From an uncultured Mycoplasma sp. (GTDB taxonomy: Bacteria; Bacillota_I; Bacilli_A; RF39; UBA660), in NCBI GenBank assembly GCA_902493595.1, contig CABUPU010000008.1, positions 1 to 47,871 of the forward strand: a DNA stretch of 47,871 nt, given 5' to 3'. This document shows, in pieces, positions 1 to 8,108 of the stretch. Each line of letters begins with the position of its first letter. The first letter of the stretch is position 1. The position numbers and the translations under genes are program-made. The notes beneath the pieces were generated by a model, which saw nothing but the letters and a program-made list of their open reading frames with translations, was not told where the DNA came from and did not search any database.

Positions 1-106
1 TTCCTCTTATTGAACTAACTGATAATACTCCTATTGATACTATAATTCCTAATAAAACTATTACACTTAATAGTTCTACAATCGTAAAACCTTTTTTATT
101 TTTCAT
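1..106 (-). CDS. Type IV pilin-like protein, N-terminal fragment (cut by window edge)
   Basis: Only the first 35 codons are present; the gene runs off the left edge. The start at 106 is preceded by a GTAGGTGAG ribosome site. The N-terminus MKNKKGFTIVELLSVIVLLG is a class III (type IV pilin/pseudopilin) leader: basic residues, Gly6, then Phe7 as the +1 residue, Glu at +5 and a hydrophobic helix. Prepilin peptidase would cut after Gly6. Proteins of this type build pili, type II secretion pseudopili or competence pili. The gene follows the radical SAM gene by 34 nt on the same strand, so they may be co-transcribed. Which pilin system it belongs to cannot be told from the fragment. Confidence 0.85.
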   Translation of the reverse strand, partial: MKNKKGFTIVELLSVIVLLGIIVSIGVLSVSSIRG

Positions 107-140
107 AACTCACCTACTATATTAAGTATACCAAATTTTT

Positions 141-947
141 TTATTTAAATCTATCCTTAAAAGTACATTTTTTACACAATTCCAAATAACATTTATTACT
201 TTGAAAAAAGGAAATTATATTTTTGTATTTTTCGCTACTTAAAATATCCTTTATACTAGATTTAAAAATATTACCTAAATTACTTTCTCCATTTCCATCA
301 AGACAACATATAACAACTGTACCATCGCAAAGAATTCCTATGTGATTTTTGCCACCATGACAATATCCATGATTATTCCCCTTTGCATCACTAGGCCAAT
401 CAAATTTATTATCTAAAGATACATAAATGTTATCAGAAAGTTTGCTATTATTTTCAATTTTATTTATATTATAAAATGACTTTAACTGGTCAATGTAACC
501 CTTAGTAATAGAATTCATTTTATTTTCCTCTAAAGTCCAAAACCTTAATGAAATAATTGTTTTTGATTTTAATAATTCAATACTTTCTATAATATCATTT
601 AAATAATTAGTTTTATTATTTTCGCTATGAAGCGAGACATTAATTCTATATACATTCCTTCTTAAAAGGATATCTAGTTTTTCTTTTAAAAGTGTTCCGT
701 TGGTAGTAATAACCACTTTTTTATTATATTTTTCCAATATTAAAAGCACTTCTTCTAAATAAGGATAAAGTAACGGTTCACCTTTTACATGTAAATAAAT
801 ATAATCTGTATATTTATTTACTTTTTTAATAATATCTTCAAATTCAGAAACTAACATCATTTTATTTATTCTATTAGTTTTACTACAAAATGAACAATTT
901 AAATTACAATTATTTGTTATTTCTATATATATTCTTTTAAATATCAT
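141..947 (-). CDS. Radical SAM/SPASM-domain protein
   Basis: A 268-residue protein. Near the N-terminus Cys14-x3-Cys18-x2-Cys21 (CNLNCSFC) is the 4Fe-4S motif of radical SAM enzymes, which cleave S-adenosylmethionine to a 5'-deoxyadenosyl radical. The tail is Cys-rich (GYCHGG, ILCDGTVVICC, CYLELCKKC), resembling a SPASM/twitch domain that binds auxiliary clusters in peptide-modifying maturases. The GNIF...I stretch after the CC pair is typical of SPASM proteins. The start has an AAAGGTAG ribosome site. It lies just upstream of a pilin-like gene and downstream of two surface-protein genes, so a role in modifying a secreted peptide is conceivable but not shown. The substrate is unknown. Confidence 0.85.
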   Translation of the reverse strand: MIFKRIYIEITNNCNLNCSFCSKTNRINKMMLVSEFEDIIKKVNKYTDYIYLHVKGEPLLYPYLEEVLLILEKYNKKVVITTNGTLLKEKLDILLRRNVYRINVSLHSENNKTNYLNDIIESIELLKSKTIISLRFWTLEENKMNSITKGYIDQLKSFYNINKIENNSKLSDNIYVSLDNKFDWPSDAKGNNHGYCHGGKNHIGILCDGTVVICCLDGNGESNLGNIFKSSIKDILSSEKYKNIISFFQSNKCYLELCKKCTFKDRFK

Positions 948-963
948 AACTACCTTTCATACG

Positions 964-985
964 AAAAAAAGAGTTAATTACTCTT
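964..985 (-). terminator. Rho-independent terminator of the 306-aa surface-protein gene
   Basis: On the minus strand AAGAGT-AATTA-ACTCTT is followed by a run of T. The TAA stop codon of the 306-residue gene lies inside the hairpin. It separates the two surface-protein genes from the radical SAM gene. Confidence 0.75.
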
Positions 986-1894
986 AATTTCATAACTATC
1001 AAACTCAGTACCATTGTTTTTAATAATGATTTTATTATCATTTATTTCGTAGCTAATACTATCATTATCAACTGTAACATAATTTTTATCTACTACACCT
1101 GTTTTACTATTATAAATATAAATTGAATTATTATTATCAGTTAAAACTATATATTCACTAATTAATTCATATTTTACAATTGTTAAATCAGATAAAAGAT
1201 TTTCCCCATTATATTTATAAAATGTAAATACACCATTATTATTAGAAATTATCACATTATCATTATAATCATAAATAGGTACACCAAATGTATCTGTTAA
1301 ACTATTATCTTCAGGATCAATTAAATAATAACCATTTAATTTTTTTACAATTATTTTATCACTTAATACTTTATCATCCTTCATTTTATTAGCAAGAGCC
1401 ATGTAATCATATTCGGGTTTTATCTTAAAATTACCAGCATTTAAATCAAATAGTCCATATAAATTTTCATCATTTTTTATAATTACATAATTGCCTTCGA
1501 TATCAGAACTATAATTTTTTATCATATTAATAGTTAATAAACTCTTTTTAGTATTTAAACTATATAAAAAGGTTTTATTATTGTCTGTTATAAAGACAAA
1601 ATCATTAAAAAATACTCCGATACTATTTTTATCCCCTTCCTTATAAAAATCATTTGTTTCATCATCTATTTGTGATAAAGCATCATCACAGTCTGAAGAG
1701 GTGCATTCATAAGTTCCAATTAGATTTTTTGAATTATCATAATAAAATAACTTATTATTATACTTATGCTCTTTTTTGGGATTTTCTAATGCAGTTCCAG
1801 AGGAAAATTTTCTAAAGGAAACAAAAACCGTAATGGGTAGAAAGATAATAAGAAGAACTATTATTACTGGTAATACAGCTCTATTATTCTTCAT
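974..1894 (-). CDS. Membrane-anchored surface protein, WG/beta-propeller-like
   Basis: A 306-residue protein with an uncleaved N-terminal membrane helix (about residues 8-27, AVLPVIIVLLIIFLPITVFV) and an extracellular region rich in Asp, Asn, Lys and Tyr. Short strands with motifs such as IKPEYDYM resemble WG-type repeats. A segment with NLIGTYECTSSDCD recurs twice in the upstream 684-residue protein, so the two are paralogues. The start overlaps the end of that gene by 11 bp with a GGAG site inside its last codons, implying translational coupling. No enzymatic motif is visible; a ligand-binding or surface role is inferred only from topology. Confidence 0.7.
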   Translation of the reverse strand: MKNNRAVLPVIIVLLIIFLPITVFVSFRKFSSGTALENPKKEHKYNNKLFYYDNSKNLIGTYECTSSDCDDALSQIDDETNDFYKEGDKNSIGVFFNDFVFITDNNKTFLYSLNTKKSLLTINMIKNYSSDIEGNYVIIKNDENLYGLFDLNAGNFKIKPEYDYMALANKMKDDKVLSDKIIVKKLNGYYLIDPEDNSLTDTFGVPIYDYNDNVIISNNNGVFTFYKYNGENLLSDLTIVKYELISEYIVLTDNNNSIYIYNSKTGVVDKNYVTVDNDSISYEINDNKIIIKNNGTEFDSYEIKSN

Positions 1895-3938
1895 TATTAT
1901 CTCCTGTGATCATTTTTCCAGATTTATCAAATTTATATTCTGTATCATTTACTTTAACAACATATCCATTATCATCACTTACTACTTCAATATTTTCAGC
2001 ATTACCTTTATTTTTTATAAATACGCTTAAAATAGCGGTTTTAGCATCTTTATATGAATAAATGTTAAATGTATCATCCTTATTTACTAAAAGGAAGAAA
2101 TCATCGTATAATTTAACATATTTACTTTCGCTAGATAAAATATTTCCCTTTAAACTATAAACTAAATAACTATCTTTATTTTTGACAAGCATATATGAGG
2201 ATACATAATCTATTATATCAAATGATGATGAAGCAATTTCATTTCCTATTTTGTCATATAGAAAATTTTTCTTTTCTCTTTTTACTAGTAACAAATCTTT
2301 CATAAGCGATATGCTTAATGTTTTACCAGATGGTTCATCACTTTTAGTATCAGTAAAGGCTATTACCCCAGCAGGACCATTACTTCCAAAAGTTATTGCT
2401 CCAAATCCATCTGATGTATTTTGACAATACACTAAACTATTCAATGCAGAAACATGAGTTATTTTTTCGCTTCCAATGCCAGTATCTACTGCTTTATATT
2501 CGCTTAGGTTTTTACTATTTTTTAAATCATATAATACAACGATATTATTATCAGAAATAAATGCATAGCTACTGTTAAATATAGGAATGTAACCAGAGCT
2601 TTCATTTACAATTTTATTTTCTTTTGCAACAAAACAGTTTGTAAGTTCCGTAGTTTTGCTAGTGACATCATTTTTATTTTTACATGTATACTTACCAATT
2701 AAATTTTCTTTATCTTCATCAGAGTAAAAATATAACTTTCCATCAAAATAATTTACAAAATCTAATTTACTACTTAAGGTGCCTTCATAAACATTAATCG
2801 TTTTTTCTTTATCATCATATGTAATAGTAAGATGCCCATTGCTATAATTAAATTCAAATGGTTTTTTTGTTTCTTTCAAAGAATTTTTATCATCAAAAAT
2901 ATATGCTGTTTTATAATCAAGTGTTTTTAACTTAACTTCTTCTTCATTTAATTTATTTAAATTTTCATCATAAATTGTCATTTTTCTACTTGCAATTGCA
3001 AATACAAATCCTTTATCTAATATTATATATTCATACTCCTTGTTTATGACTTTATTACCATTTAAGTCATACAAATTATTATCACTCACAATAAATTTAT
3101 CATTAAACGAAATAATTTCATTACTAAAATCCTTTGAAATTTTATTATCATTTTTAATTAGGTAATATGAAGAACCATCCTTAACAATGAAAGTATCATC
3201 ACTATTATAAATATCTATATAATCATATTTTGCTTTAACAAGTTCATTTACTTTATCATTAATTGAAATAACTCCATATTTATCTTTTTCATCAGTATAA
3301 GCAACAATATTTTCTTTAGTTGAACCAACTTTAATAGTTTTATATGAACCTTCTTTTTTCTTGTCAACAAAATTGTACAAATTTATAGTTTCACCATCTT
3401 GGACAAATACATATTTATTATTATAAATTTGACTTCGTCTTTGTAAAGGGCTCTCTTTTTCATCTAGATAAATTGGTAAATCTGTATTATTTTCATTTGT
3501 TAAATACGCTACAAAACATTTATTTTCATCTTTATTTTCACAGTCATATTCACCAATAGTCTTGTCATCTTTATCCAAAAATTTTAATGTACCATTATTA
3601 TATATATAATTGTCTTTTTCAACAATAACTGGTATCACTTTATTATCTAAATCTTTTTTATCTTTTTTTATAACTAAAAAATATATCAAAATAAAAGCTA
3701 TTACTAAAACTATTAAACATATACTAACTATAAAAATTATCTTTTGTTTTTTAGTAAGGTTTTTAAAAGAAAACTTCTTTTTATTTTTCTGAGGTTTCTT
3801 TTTCTTTTCTTTAGTTACAACCATTTCATCATCATCAATAGATACTTTATCTTCATCATACAAAGTGTCCTCAACATTTTTGTTTATTTCGACAATAACA
3901 TTAGTGCTATCATCATACTCATTTTTAAAATCATCCAT
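1884..3938 (-). CDS. Large membrane-anchored surface protein with duplicated domain
   Basis: About 684 residues if started at 3938, where ATG follows AGGATG by 8 nt; a GTG three codons earlier is too close to that site. The first 65 residues are charged and cytoplasmic, ending in a very basic patch. One membrane helix follows (about residues 66-90), then a long extracellular region. Two segments, each a short beta stretch followed by IGEYDC or IGKYTC and then CFVA, show an internal duplication; the downstream 306-residue protein has a third copy. The spaced Cys pair may form a disulfide outside the cell. The family was not recognised and no catalytic motif is evident. Confidence 0.7.
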   Translation of the reverse strand: MDDFKNEYDDSTNVIVEINKNVEDTLYDEDKVSIDDDEMVVTKEKKKKPQKNKKKFSFKNLTKKQKIIFIVSICLIVLVIAFILIYFLVIKKDKKDLDNKVIPVIVEKDNYIYNNGTLKFLDKDDKTIGEYDCENKDENKCFVAYLTNENNTDLPIYLDEKESPLQRRSQIYNNKYVFVQDGETINLYNFVDKKKEGSYKTIKVGSTKENIVAYTDEKDKYGVISINDKVNELVKAKYDYIDIYNSDDTFIVKDGSSYYLIKNDNKISKDFSNEIISFNDKFIVSDNNLYDLNGNKVINKEYEYIILDKGFVFAIASRKMTIYDENLNKLNEEEVKLKTLDYKTAYIFDDKNSLKETKKPFEFNYSNGHLTITYDDKEKTINVYEGTLSSKLDFVNYFDGKLYFYSDEDKENLIGKYTCKNKNDVTSKTTELTNCFVAKENKIVNESSGYIPIFNSSYAFISDNNIVVLYDLKNSKNLSEYKAVDTGIGSEKITHVSALNSLVYCQNTSDGFGAITFGSNGPAGVIAFTDTKSDEPSGKTLSISLMKDLLLVKREKKNFLYDKIGNEIASSSFDIIDYVSSYMLVKNKDSYLVYSLKGNILSSESKYVKLYDDFFLLVNKDDTFNIYSYKDAKTAILSVFIKNKGNAENIEVVSDDNGYVVKVNDTEYKFDKSGKMITGDNNEE

Positions 3939-3964
3939 ACTTTTCACATCCTATTTTCAAAATA

Positions 3965-3993
3965 ATTATAGCAAATATATAGTTTTGTTGCAA
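3965..3993 (-). promoter_or_regulatory. Sigma-A promoter of the 684-aa surface-protein gene
   Basis: On the minus strand TTGCAA (3988-3993), 17 nt, TATAAT (3965-3970). The predicted transcription start is close to the ribosome site of the gene at 3938, giving a very short leader. Confidence 0.7.
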
Positions 3994-4012
3994 GATGGAA
4001 TGTTTTTCAAAT

Positions 4013-4038
4013 AAAAAATCAATGATAATTATTTATCA
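4013..4038 (-). terminator. Terminator of the Rpn-like nuclease gene
   Basis: On the minus strand TGATAA-ATAA-TTATCA is followed by TTGATTTTTT. The stop codon of the gene lies within the loop region. Confidence 0.6.
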
Positions 4039-4937
4039 AAGACTTTTCTTTTTAAAGTATCATACTCTTCCTCAGTTATTTGCAAGTAGTTAATTACTTG
4101 CTGTTTTGATAGACCATCTTTTATCATTTTGAGAGCTATTGCCACAGTAACTTCATCAGTTACTTTTTGAGTTATTTCTTTAGTAATTTCTTTTTCTCTT
4201 TTTTCTACCTTTTCGGCAACTTGTTTTTCAATAGTTTCTTTCATTGCCTCATCATCGGCAGCTTTTCTAAGTTTTTCGACATCATAATATAGCATATCAT
4301 CAAAATTTTCCCACATTTCCTCTAACCTTTTAATTACCCTTTCCATTATTGGATTGCCATCATAAAACTTTTCATAGTTAAAATCTTCTCGATTATAAAA
4401 TACTAGAAACAATTTTTCCAAACTATCACTTGGCATCCCATCAATTTCATTATAACTTAGTTTTTTTAGAAAGTCCATATTGATATCATAAATAACAAGG
4501 TTGTTATCACGAATGCAATGATATGTAGTTTCACATAATTGTGTTTTGTAAATAAACTCTCCCTTTTGATAAATATCAAAATTATTCACATTAATTTGAT
4601 ATATTGGTTTAATTTTTCTTTCTTTTTCACCAGGTTTAAGTTGCCCTCCATATAAATGAAACACATACATATTATTCTTTACAATATATGTTGATTTATA
4701 TTCAGTATTAAATTCAAAATTAATAACGCTATAATCATTTTCAAATAAAGCATCAGTATCTCTTCCTTTTATATTTTGATTTTCATTAACACCATTATGA
4801 ACAAGCTCTAGATTATTCTTAACATATTCATAGTTTAATTTTAATAATTTACTTATTATTAAACATACATAATCTCTAAGGTTTATATCCGTTATAAGTA
4901 GTTTAGCTGCTCTATCATTAATAAAACCATAAGGCAT
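4029..4937 (-). CDS. Rpn-family (PD-(D/E)XK) nuclease / transposase-like protein
   Basis: 302 residues from the start at 4937, chosen because AGGAGG lies seven nt before this ATG; an upstream in-frame ATG at 4988 has no such site. The order GRDTDALFENDYSVINFEFN, then YGGQLKPGEK...IKPIYQINV, then a Glu/Lys-rich tail and the C-terminal ending MIKDGLSKQQVINYLQIT matches the recombination-promoting nuclease (Rpn)/PD-(D/E)XK transposase family. Rpn proteins promote RecA-independent recombination in E. coli, and some homologues have been linked to phage defence. Here the gene stands alone with its own terminator, between the dnaJ operon end and the surface-protein genes. Confidence 0.8.
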   Translation of the reverse strand: MPYGFINDRAAKLLITDINLRDYVCLIISKLLKLNYEYVKNNLELVHNGVNENQNIKGRDTDALFENDYSVINFEFNTEYKSTYIVKNNMYVFHLYGGQLKPGEKERKIKPIYQINVNNFDIYQKGEFIYKTQLCETTYHCIRDNNLVIYDINMDFLKKLSYNEIDGMPSDSLEKLFLVFYNREDFNYEKFYDGNPIMERVIKRLEEMWENFDDMLYYDVEKLRKAADDEAMKETIEKQVAEKVEKREKEITKEITQKVTDEVTVAIALKMIKDGLSKQQVINYLQITEEEYDTLKRKVFDK

Positions 4938-5133
4938 ATTCTTTCCTCCTTTCAAATGCATATTAGCAAAATTAAAAGGATTAAGCAAAAGTCTAAAAAA
5001 TGCATATTTTGTTCTAAATTTATATTTTTAGAGTGATTTTTTGCAAAAAAAATTTTAAATTGCATCCAAAAATATATTTTTAGATAAAATTATGAAATTT
5101 TAGTATTTTTTATACTTTACATATTTTTTACAT

Positions 5134-5161
5134 AAAAAAGAAATAGATTTTACACTATTTC
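5134..5161 (-). terminator. Terminator of the heat-shock operon (after dnaJ)
   Basis: On the minus strand GAAATAG-TGTAAAAT-CTATTTC is followed by TTTTTT. The TAG stop of dnaJ is part of the left arm of the stem. Confidence 0.8.
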
Positions 5162-6294
5162 ATTTTTCTATTAAAGTCCTTTATTTCATCTTCATTATCA
5201 AGATTGCTATCTAAAAGTTCCTTGAATAATTTCTTTTGGGATAAAGTAAGTTTAGTGGGAATAATAATATTTACTACAACATACATATTACCACGCATAA
5301 TTGAGTTTGGACTTTTTAAACCTTTTCCTTTAAGTTTTAACTTTGTATAATTTTGAGTTCCAGGTTTTATTTCAAGAATAACATTACCAGTAAGTGTCGG
5401 TATTTCTTTCTCACAACCTAAAGTCGCCTCGGCAACATTAATTGGAAGTTCAAGATAAATATCATTACCTTGTCTTTCAAAAAGAGGATGCTCTTTTATT
5501 TCAAAATCTACATAAAGATCACCATTTTCACCATTTTGGGAAGCATTACCTTTACCTGCAAGTCTTAATTCATGACCCGAATCAACGCCTTCGGGTACTT
5601 TAATTTTTATAGACTTCTTTTCATTTACAATACCCATTCCTTTACAATCAGAACAAATATTTTGATAAGTAACACCTTTGCCCATACAATCAGGACATAC
5701 TTTTTGTGTTTGCATCATTCCAAATATTGAACGAACTTGCTCTAAAACTACTCCACGACCACCACATTTTGAACATGTTTTTTCATTAAATCCACCTTTG
5801 CCATCGCATGTTTTACAAGAACTTTTTAAATTAACTTCAATAGTTTTTTCACATCCAAATGCAGCTTCTTCGAAAGTAAGAGGAATAGTTACTTTTATAT
5901 CACTACCTCTTGAAGTTCTTTGCTTTCTTCCTCCACCAAATGAGGAAAATCCACTTGTAAAGGATGAACCGAAGTCATCATCCTCACCAAAAACATGACG
6001 AAGAATATCTCCTAAATCGATATCACTGGCATTAAAATTAAATCCGCCTTGACCGCCAAAGTTACCTGTTCCATCAAATGCTGCAGAACCATACTGATCA
6101 TATGCTTTTCTTTTCTGGGGATCAGATAAAATTGCATAAGCCTCACCTATTTCTTTGAATTTTGCTTCATCACCAGTTTCTTTATTATCTGGATGGTACA
6201 TCTTAGCAAGTTTTCTAAAGGCTCTTTTAATTTCTTCGTCAGTCGCTGTTTTTGAAACACCTAAAAGTTCATAATAATCTTTTTTATTATTCAT
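5155..6294 (-). CDS. dnaJ: Chaperone DnaJ (Hsp40)
   Basis: 379 residues, normal for a type I DnaJ. The J domain has HPD at residues 34-36, which stimulates DnaK ATPase. A Gly/Phe-rich segment follows (about 70-120), then four CxxCxGxG zinc-binding repeats (CKTCDGKG, CSKCGGRG, CPDCMGKG, CSDCKGMG) and the C-terminal substrate-binding beta domains. It works with DnaK and GrpE in the cytoplasm to refold and disaggregate proteins. The start overlaps the end of pepF by 8 bp, so it is translationally coupled. Last gene of the CIRCE-controlled operon. Confidence 0.98.
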   Translation of the reverse strand: MNNKKDYYELLGVSKTATDEEIKRAFRKLAKMYHPDNKETGDEAKFKEIGEAYAILSDPQKRKAYDQYGSAAFDGTGNFGGQGGFNFNASDIDLGDILRHVFGEDDDFGSSFTSGFSSFGGGRKQRTSRGSDIKVTIPLTFEEAAFGCEKTIEVNLKSSCKTCDGKGGFNEKTCSKCGGRGVVLEQVRSIFGMMQTQKVCPDCMGKGVTYQNICSDCKGMGIVNEKKSIKIKVPEGVDSGHELRLAGKGNASQNGENGDLYVDFEIKEHPLFERQGNDIYLELPINVAEATLGCEKEIPTLTGNVILEIKPGTQNYTKLKLKGKGLKSPNSIMRGNMYVVVNIIIPTKLTLSQKKLFKELLDSNLDNEDEIKDFNRKMK

Positions 6295-8050
6295 AAAGTT
6301 CTCCTAACTCCTTTCTTTTTTCATCAAAGAATTCAAATACTTCATCATAAAGTGATGGACTTTGTATATCTACGCCCGCTACTTTTAAACTTTTAACTGG
6401 GTCTAATGTAGAACCAAGTTTTAAAAATTTAATATAACTTTCTAAAGCACCATCTTTTTTATTTATAATATCATTTGCTATTTTAAGTGCTGCAGCATAA
6501 CCTGTGGCATATTGATAAACATAGAAATTATAATAAAAATGTGGAATTCTATAACATTCGTATTTAATATCTTCATCAACTTCAACATTTGGTCCAAAAT
6601 ATAATTTATTTAAATCTAAATATTCTTTTTGTATTAATTCTTTAGTAAGAACTGTTCCATTCATTTCTTTGTTATGAAGATTATCTTCGAAATGAGCAAA
6701 CATAGTTTGTCTAATCATTGTTGCTTTAAATCTTTGTAATATACTATCTAATATATATTTTTTCTCTTCAATATTATCTGTATGATTTAACATATAATTT
6801 GTAAGAATTATTTCATTTACTTGACTTGCAACCTCCGCTACAAAAATAGAATAATTATAGTCTTCATAAGTATTATAGTTTTGAGCATAGTAATAATGCA
6901 TTGCATGGCCTAGTTCATGAATAAGAGTTGATACATCATCAAGTTTTCCCTCATAATTTATAACTACATAAGGATGAGCAAGATATGCACATGTACAGTA
7001 TCCACCATCTCTTTTATTTTTTTTAGGATATACATCAATCCAATTATCAGAAAATGCTTTTTTAATTACCTCTACATAAGACTTCCCCATTACCTCTAAA
7101 GAAGATATTACAAGCTTTTTTGCTTCATCATATGTATATTTTTTATCAAAATCTTTTGTAATATTTGCATAAGTATCATATATATGAAGTTTATCTAAAC
7201 CTAATACTTTCTTTTTTAAATCATAATATTTATAAAATTTAGGTAAATTATTTTTAATACCATTTATTAAATTATCATAAATATCATTTTTAATATCATT
7301 TGAATATAAACTCAAACTTCTCGCAGATTTAAAACCTCTTAACTTGGCAACCTTATTATTACTCATTACTTTTGTTGTATATATAGTATTAAAGGTATTT
7401 TCATAATGTTTAATTTCTCTATAAATTTTTTCAAAAGCCTCTTTTCGAACGCTTTGTTTACTACTTTGAAGGTATGTACTAAAGTTAGATATTGTAAGAG
7501 GTACCACTTTACCTTCTTCATTAGTAATAGTGCCAAAGTCCATATCCGTTGTAAGAAGCATTTCACTTGCATCTTCACTTTTAGAGTACACAGATGTTAA
7601 AAGTGTAATAATCTTTTCTTCTTCTTTAGACTTAATATATTTTTTAGCTCTATAAATACTTTTTAAATTATTTTCATATTCCTTTAACTTTGGAAATTTT
7701 TTTATATATTCTTTAATAAATTTATAATCTTTTTCAAGTAGTTCTGGAACAACATAACTTTCTTTTTCTGATAATTCATTTAAGAAGTTAAGTACACTTC
7801 CAAGCATTTCATTATAATTTTCATTTGTTAAATCTAAATCATTATTAATATGAGCATATAGATAAAGCCTTTCAAGTCTTTTTGAAATTTCATTATCATA
7901 CTCTAAATATTCATATAACATTTCTGGATTAGATAATATTTTACCTTCATAATTAGAAATATTTTTAGCATATTTTTTTAAAGAAATAAGTTCCTTTTTA
8001 GCATCTTCATCACTTTTAAATAAAGCACTTAAATCAATTTTTTCTTTCAT
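6287..8050 (-). CDS. pepF: Oligoendopeptidase F (M3 family zinc metallopeptidase)
   Basis: 587 residues, the usual PepF length. The zinc site HELGH is at residues 378-382, within the M3 context LIHELGHAMHYY, and the conserved tail region has HFYYNFYVYQYATGYAAA. PepF cleaves short peptides in the cytoplasm. Its place between dnaK and dnaJ in the heat-shock operon is unusual and suggests a coupled role in clearing peptides from protein breakdown (inference). No clear Shine-Dalgarno precedes the ATG at 8050; instead a strong hairpin lies 15-42 nt upstream. The 3' end overlaps dnaJ by 8 bp. Confidence 0.95.
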   Translation of the reverse strand: MKEKIDLSALFKSDEDAKKELISLKKYAKNISNYEGKILSNPEMLYEYLEYDNEISKRLERLYLYAHINNDLDLTNENYNEMLGSVLNFLNELSEKESYVVPELLEKDYKFIKEYIKKFPKLKEYENNLKSIYRAKKYIKSKEEEKIITLLTSVYSKSEDASEMLLTTDMDFGTITNEEGKVVPLTISNFSTYLQSSKQSVRKEAFEKIYREIKHYENTFNTIYTTKVMSNNKVAKLRGFKSARSLSLYSNDIKNDIYDNLINGIKNNLPKFYKYYDLKKKVLGLDKLHIYDTYANITKDFDKKYTYDEAKKLVISSLEVMGKSYVEVIKKAFSDNWIDVYPKKNKRDGGYCTCAYLAHPYVVINYEGKLDDVSTLIHELGHAMHYYYAQNYNTYEDYNYSIFVAEVASQVNEIILTNYMLNHTDNIEEKKYILDSILQRFKATMIRQTMFAHFEDNLHNKEMNGTVLTKELIQKEYLDLNKLYFGPNVEVDEDIKYECYRIPHFYYNFYVYQYATGYAAALKIANDIINKKDGALESYIKFLKLGSTLDPVKSLKVAGVDIQSPSLYDEVFEFFDEKRKELGELYE

Positions 8051-8064
8051 ATTTTATAACCAAA

Positions 8065-8092
8065 TATTAGGTCCTAGAAATAGGACCTAATA
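8065..8092 (-). terminator. Strong stem-loop between dnaK and pepF (attenuator or processing site)
   Basis: A perfect 12-bp stem: arms 8065-8076 and 8081-8092 around a 4-nt loop. On the minus strand it follows dnaK by 16 nt but is followed by only a weak U stretch (ATTTGGTTATAAAAT). It is therefore more likely a partial terminator, mRNA 3'-end stabiliser or processing site that lowers pepF-dnaJ relative to dnaK than a full terminator. Confidence 0.6.
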
Positions 8093-8108
8093 CTCTACCT
8101 TTCTTTTA

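Noticed and set aside
5678..5998. Plus-strand reading frame opposite dnaJ (and similar long frames opposite dnaK, the P-type ATPases and the surface genes)
   Set aside because: They lie antisense to conserved genes, have no ribosome site and encode low-complexity Ser/Leu/Phe-rich products expected from antisense of AT-rich coding DNA.
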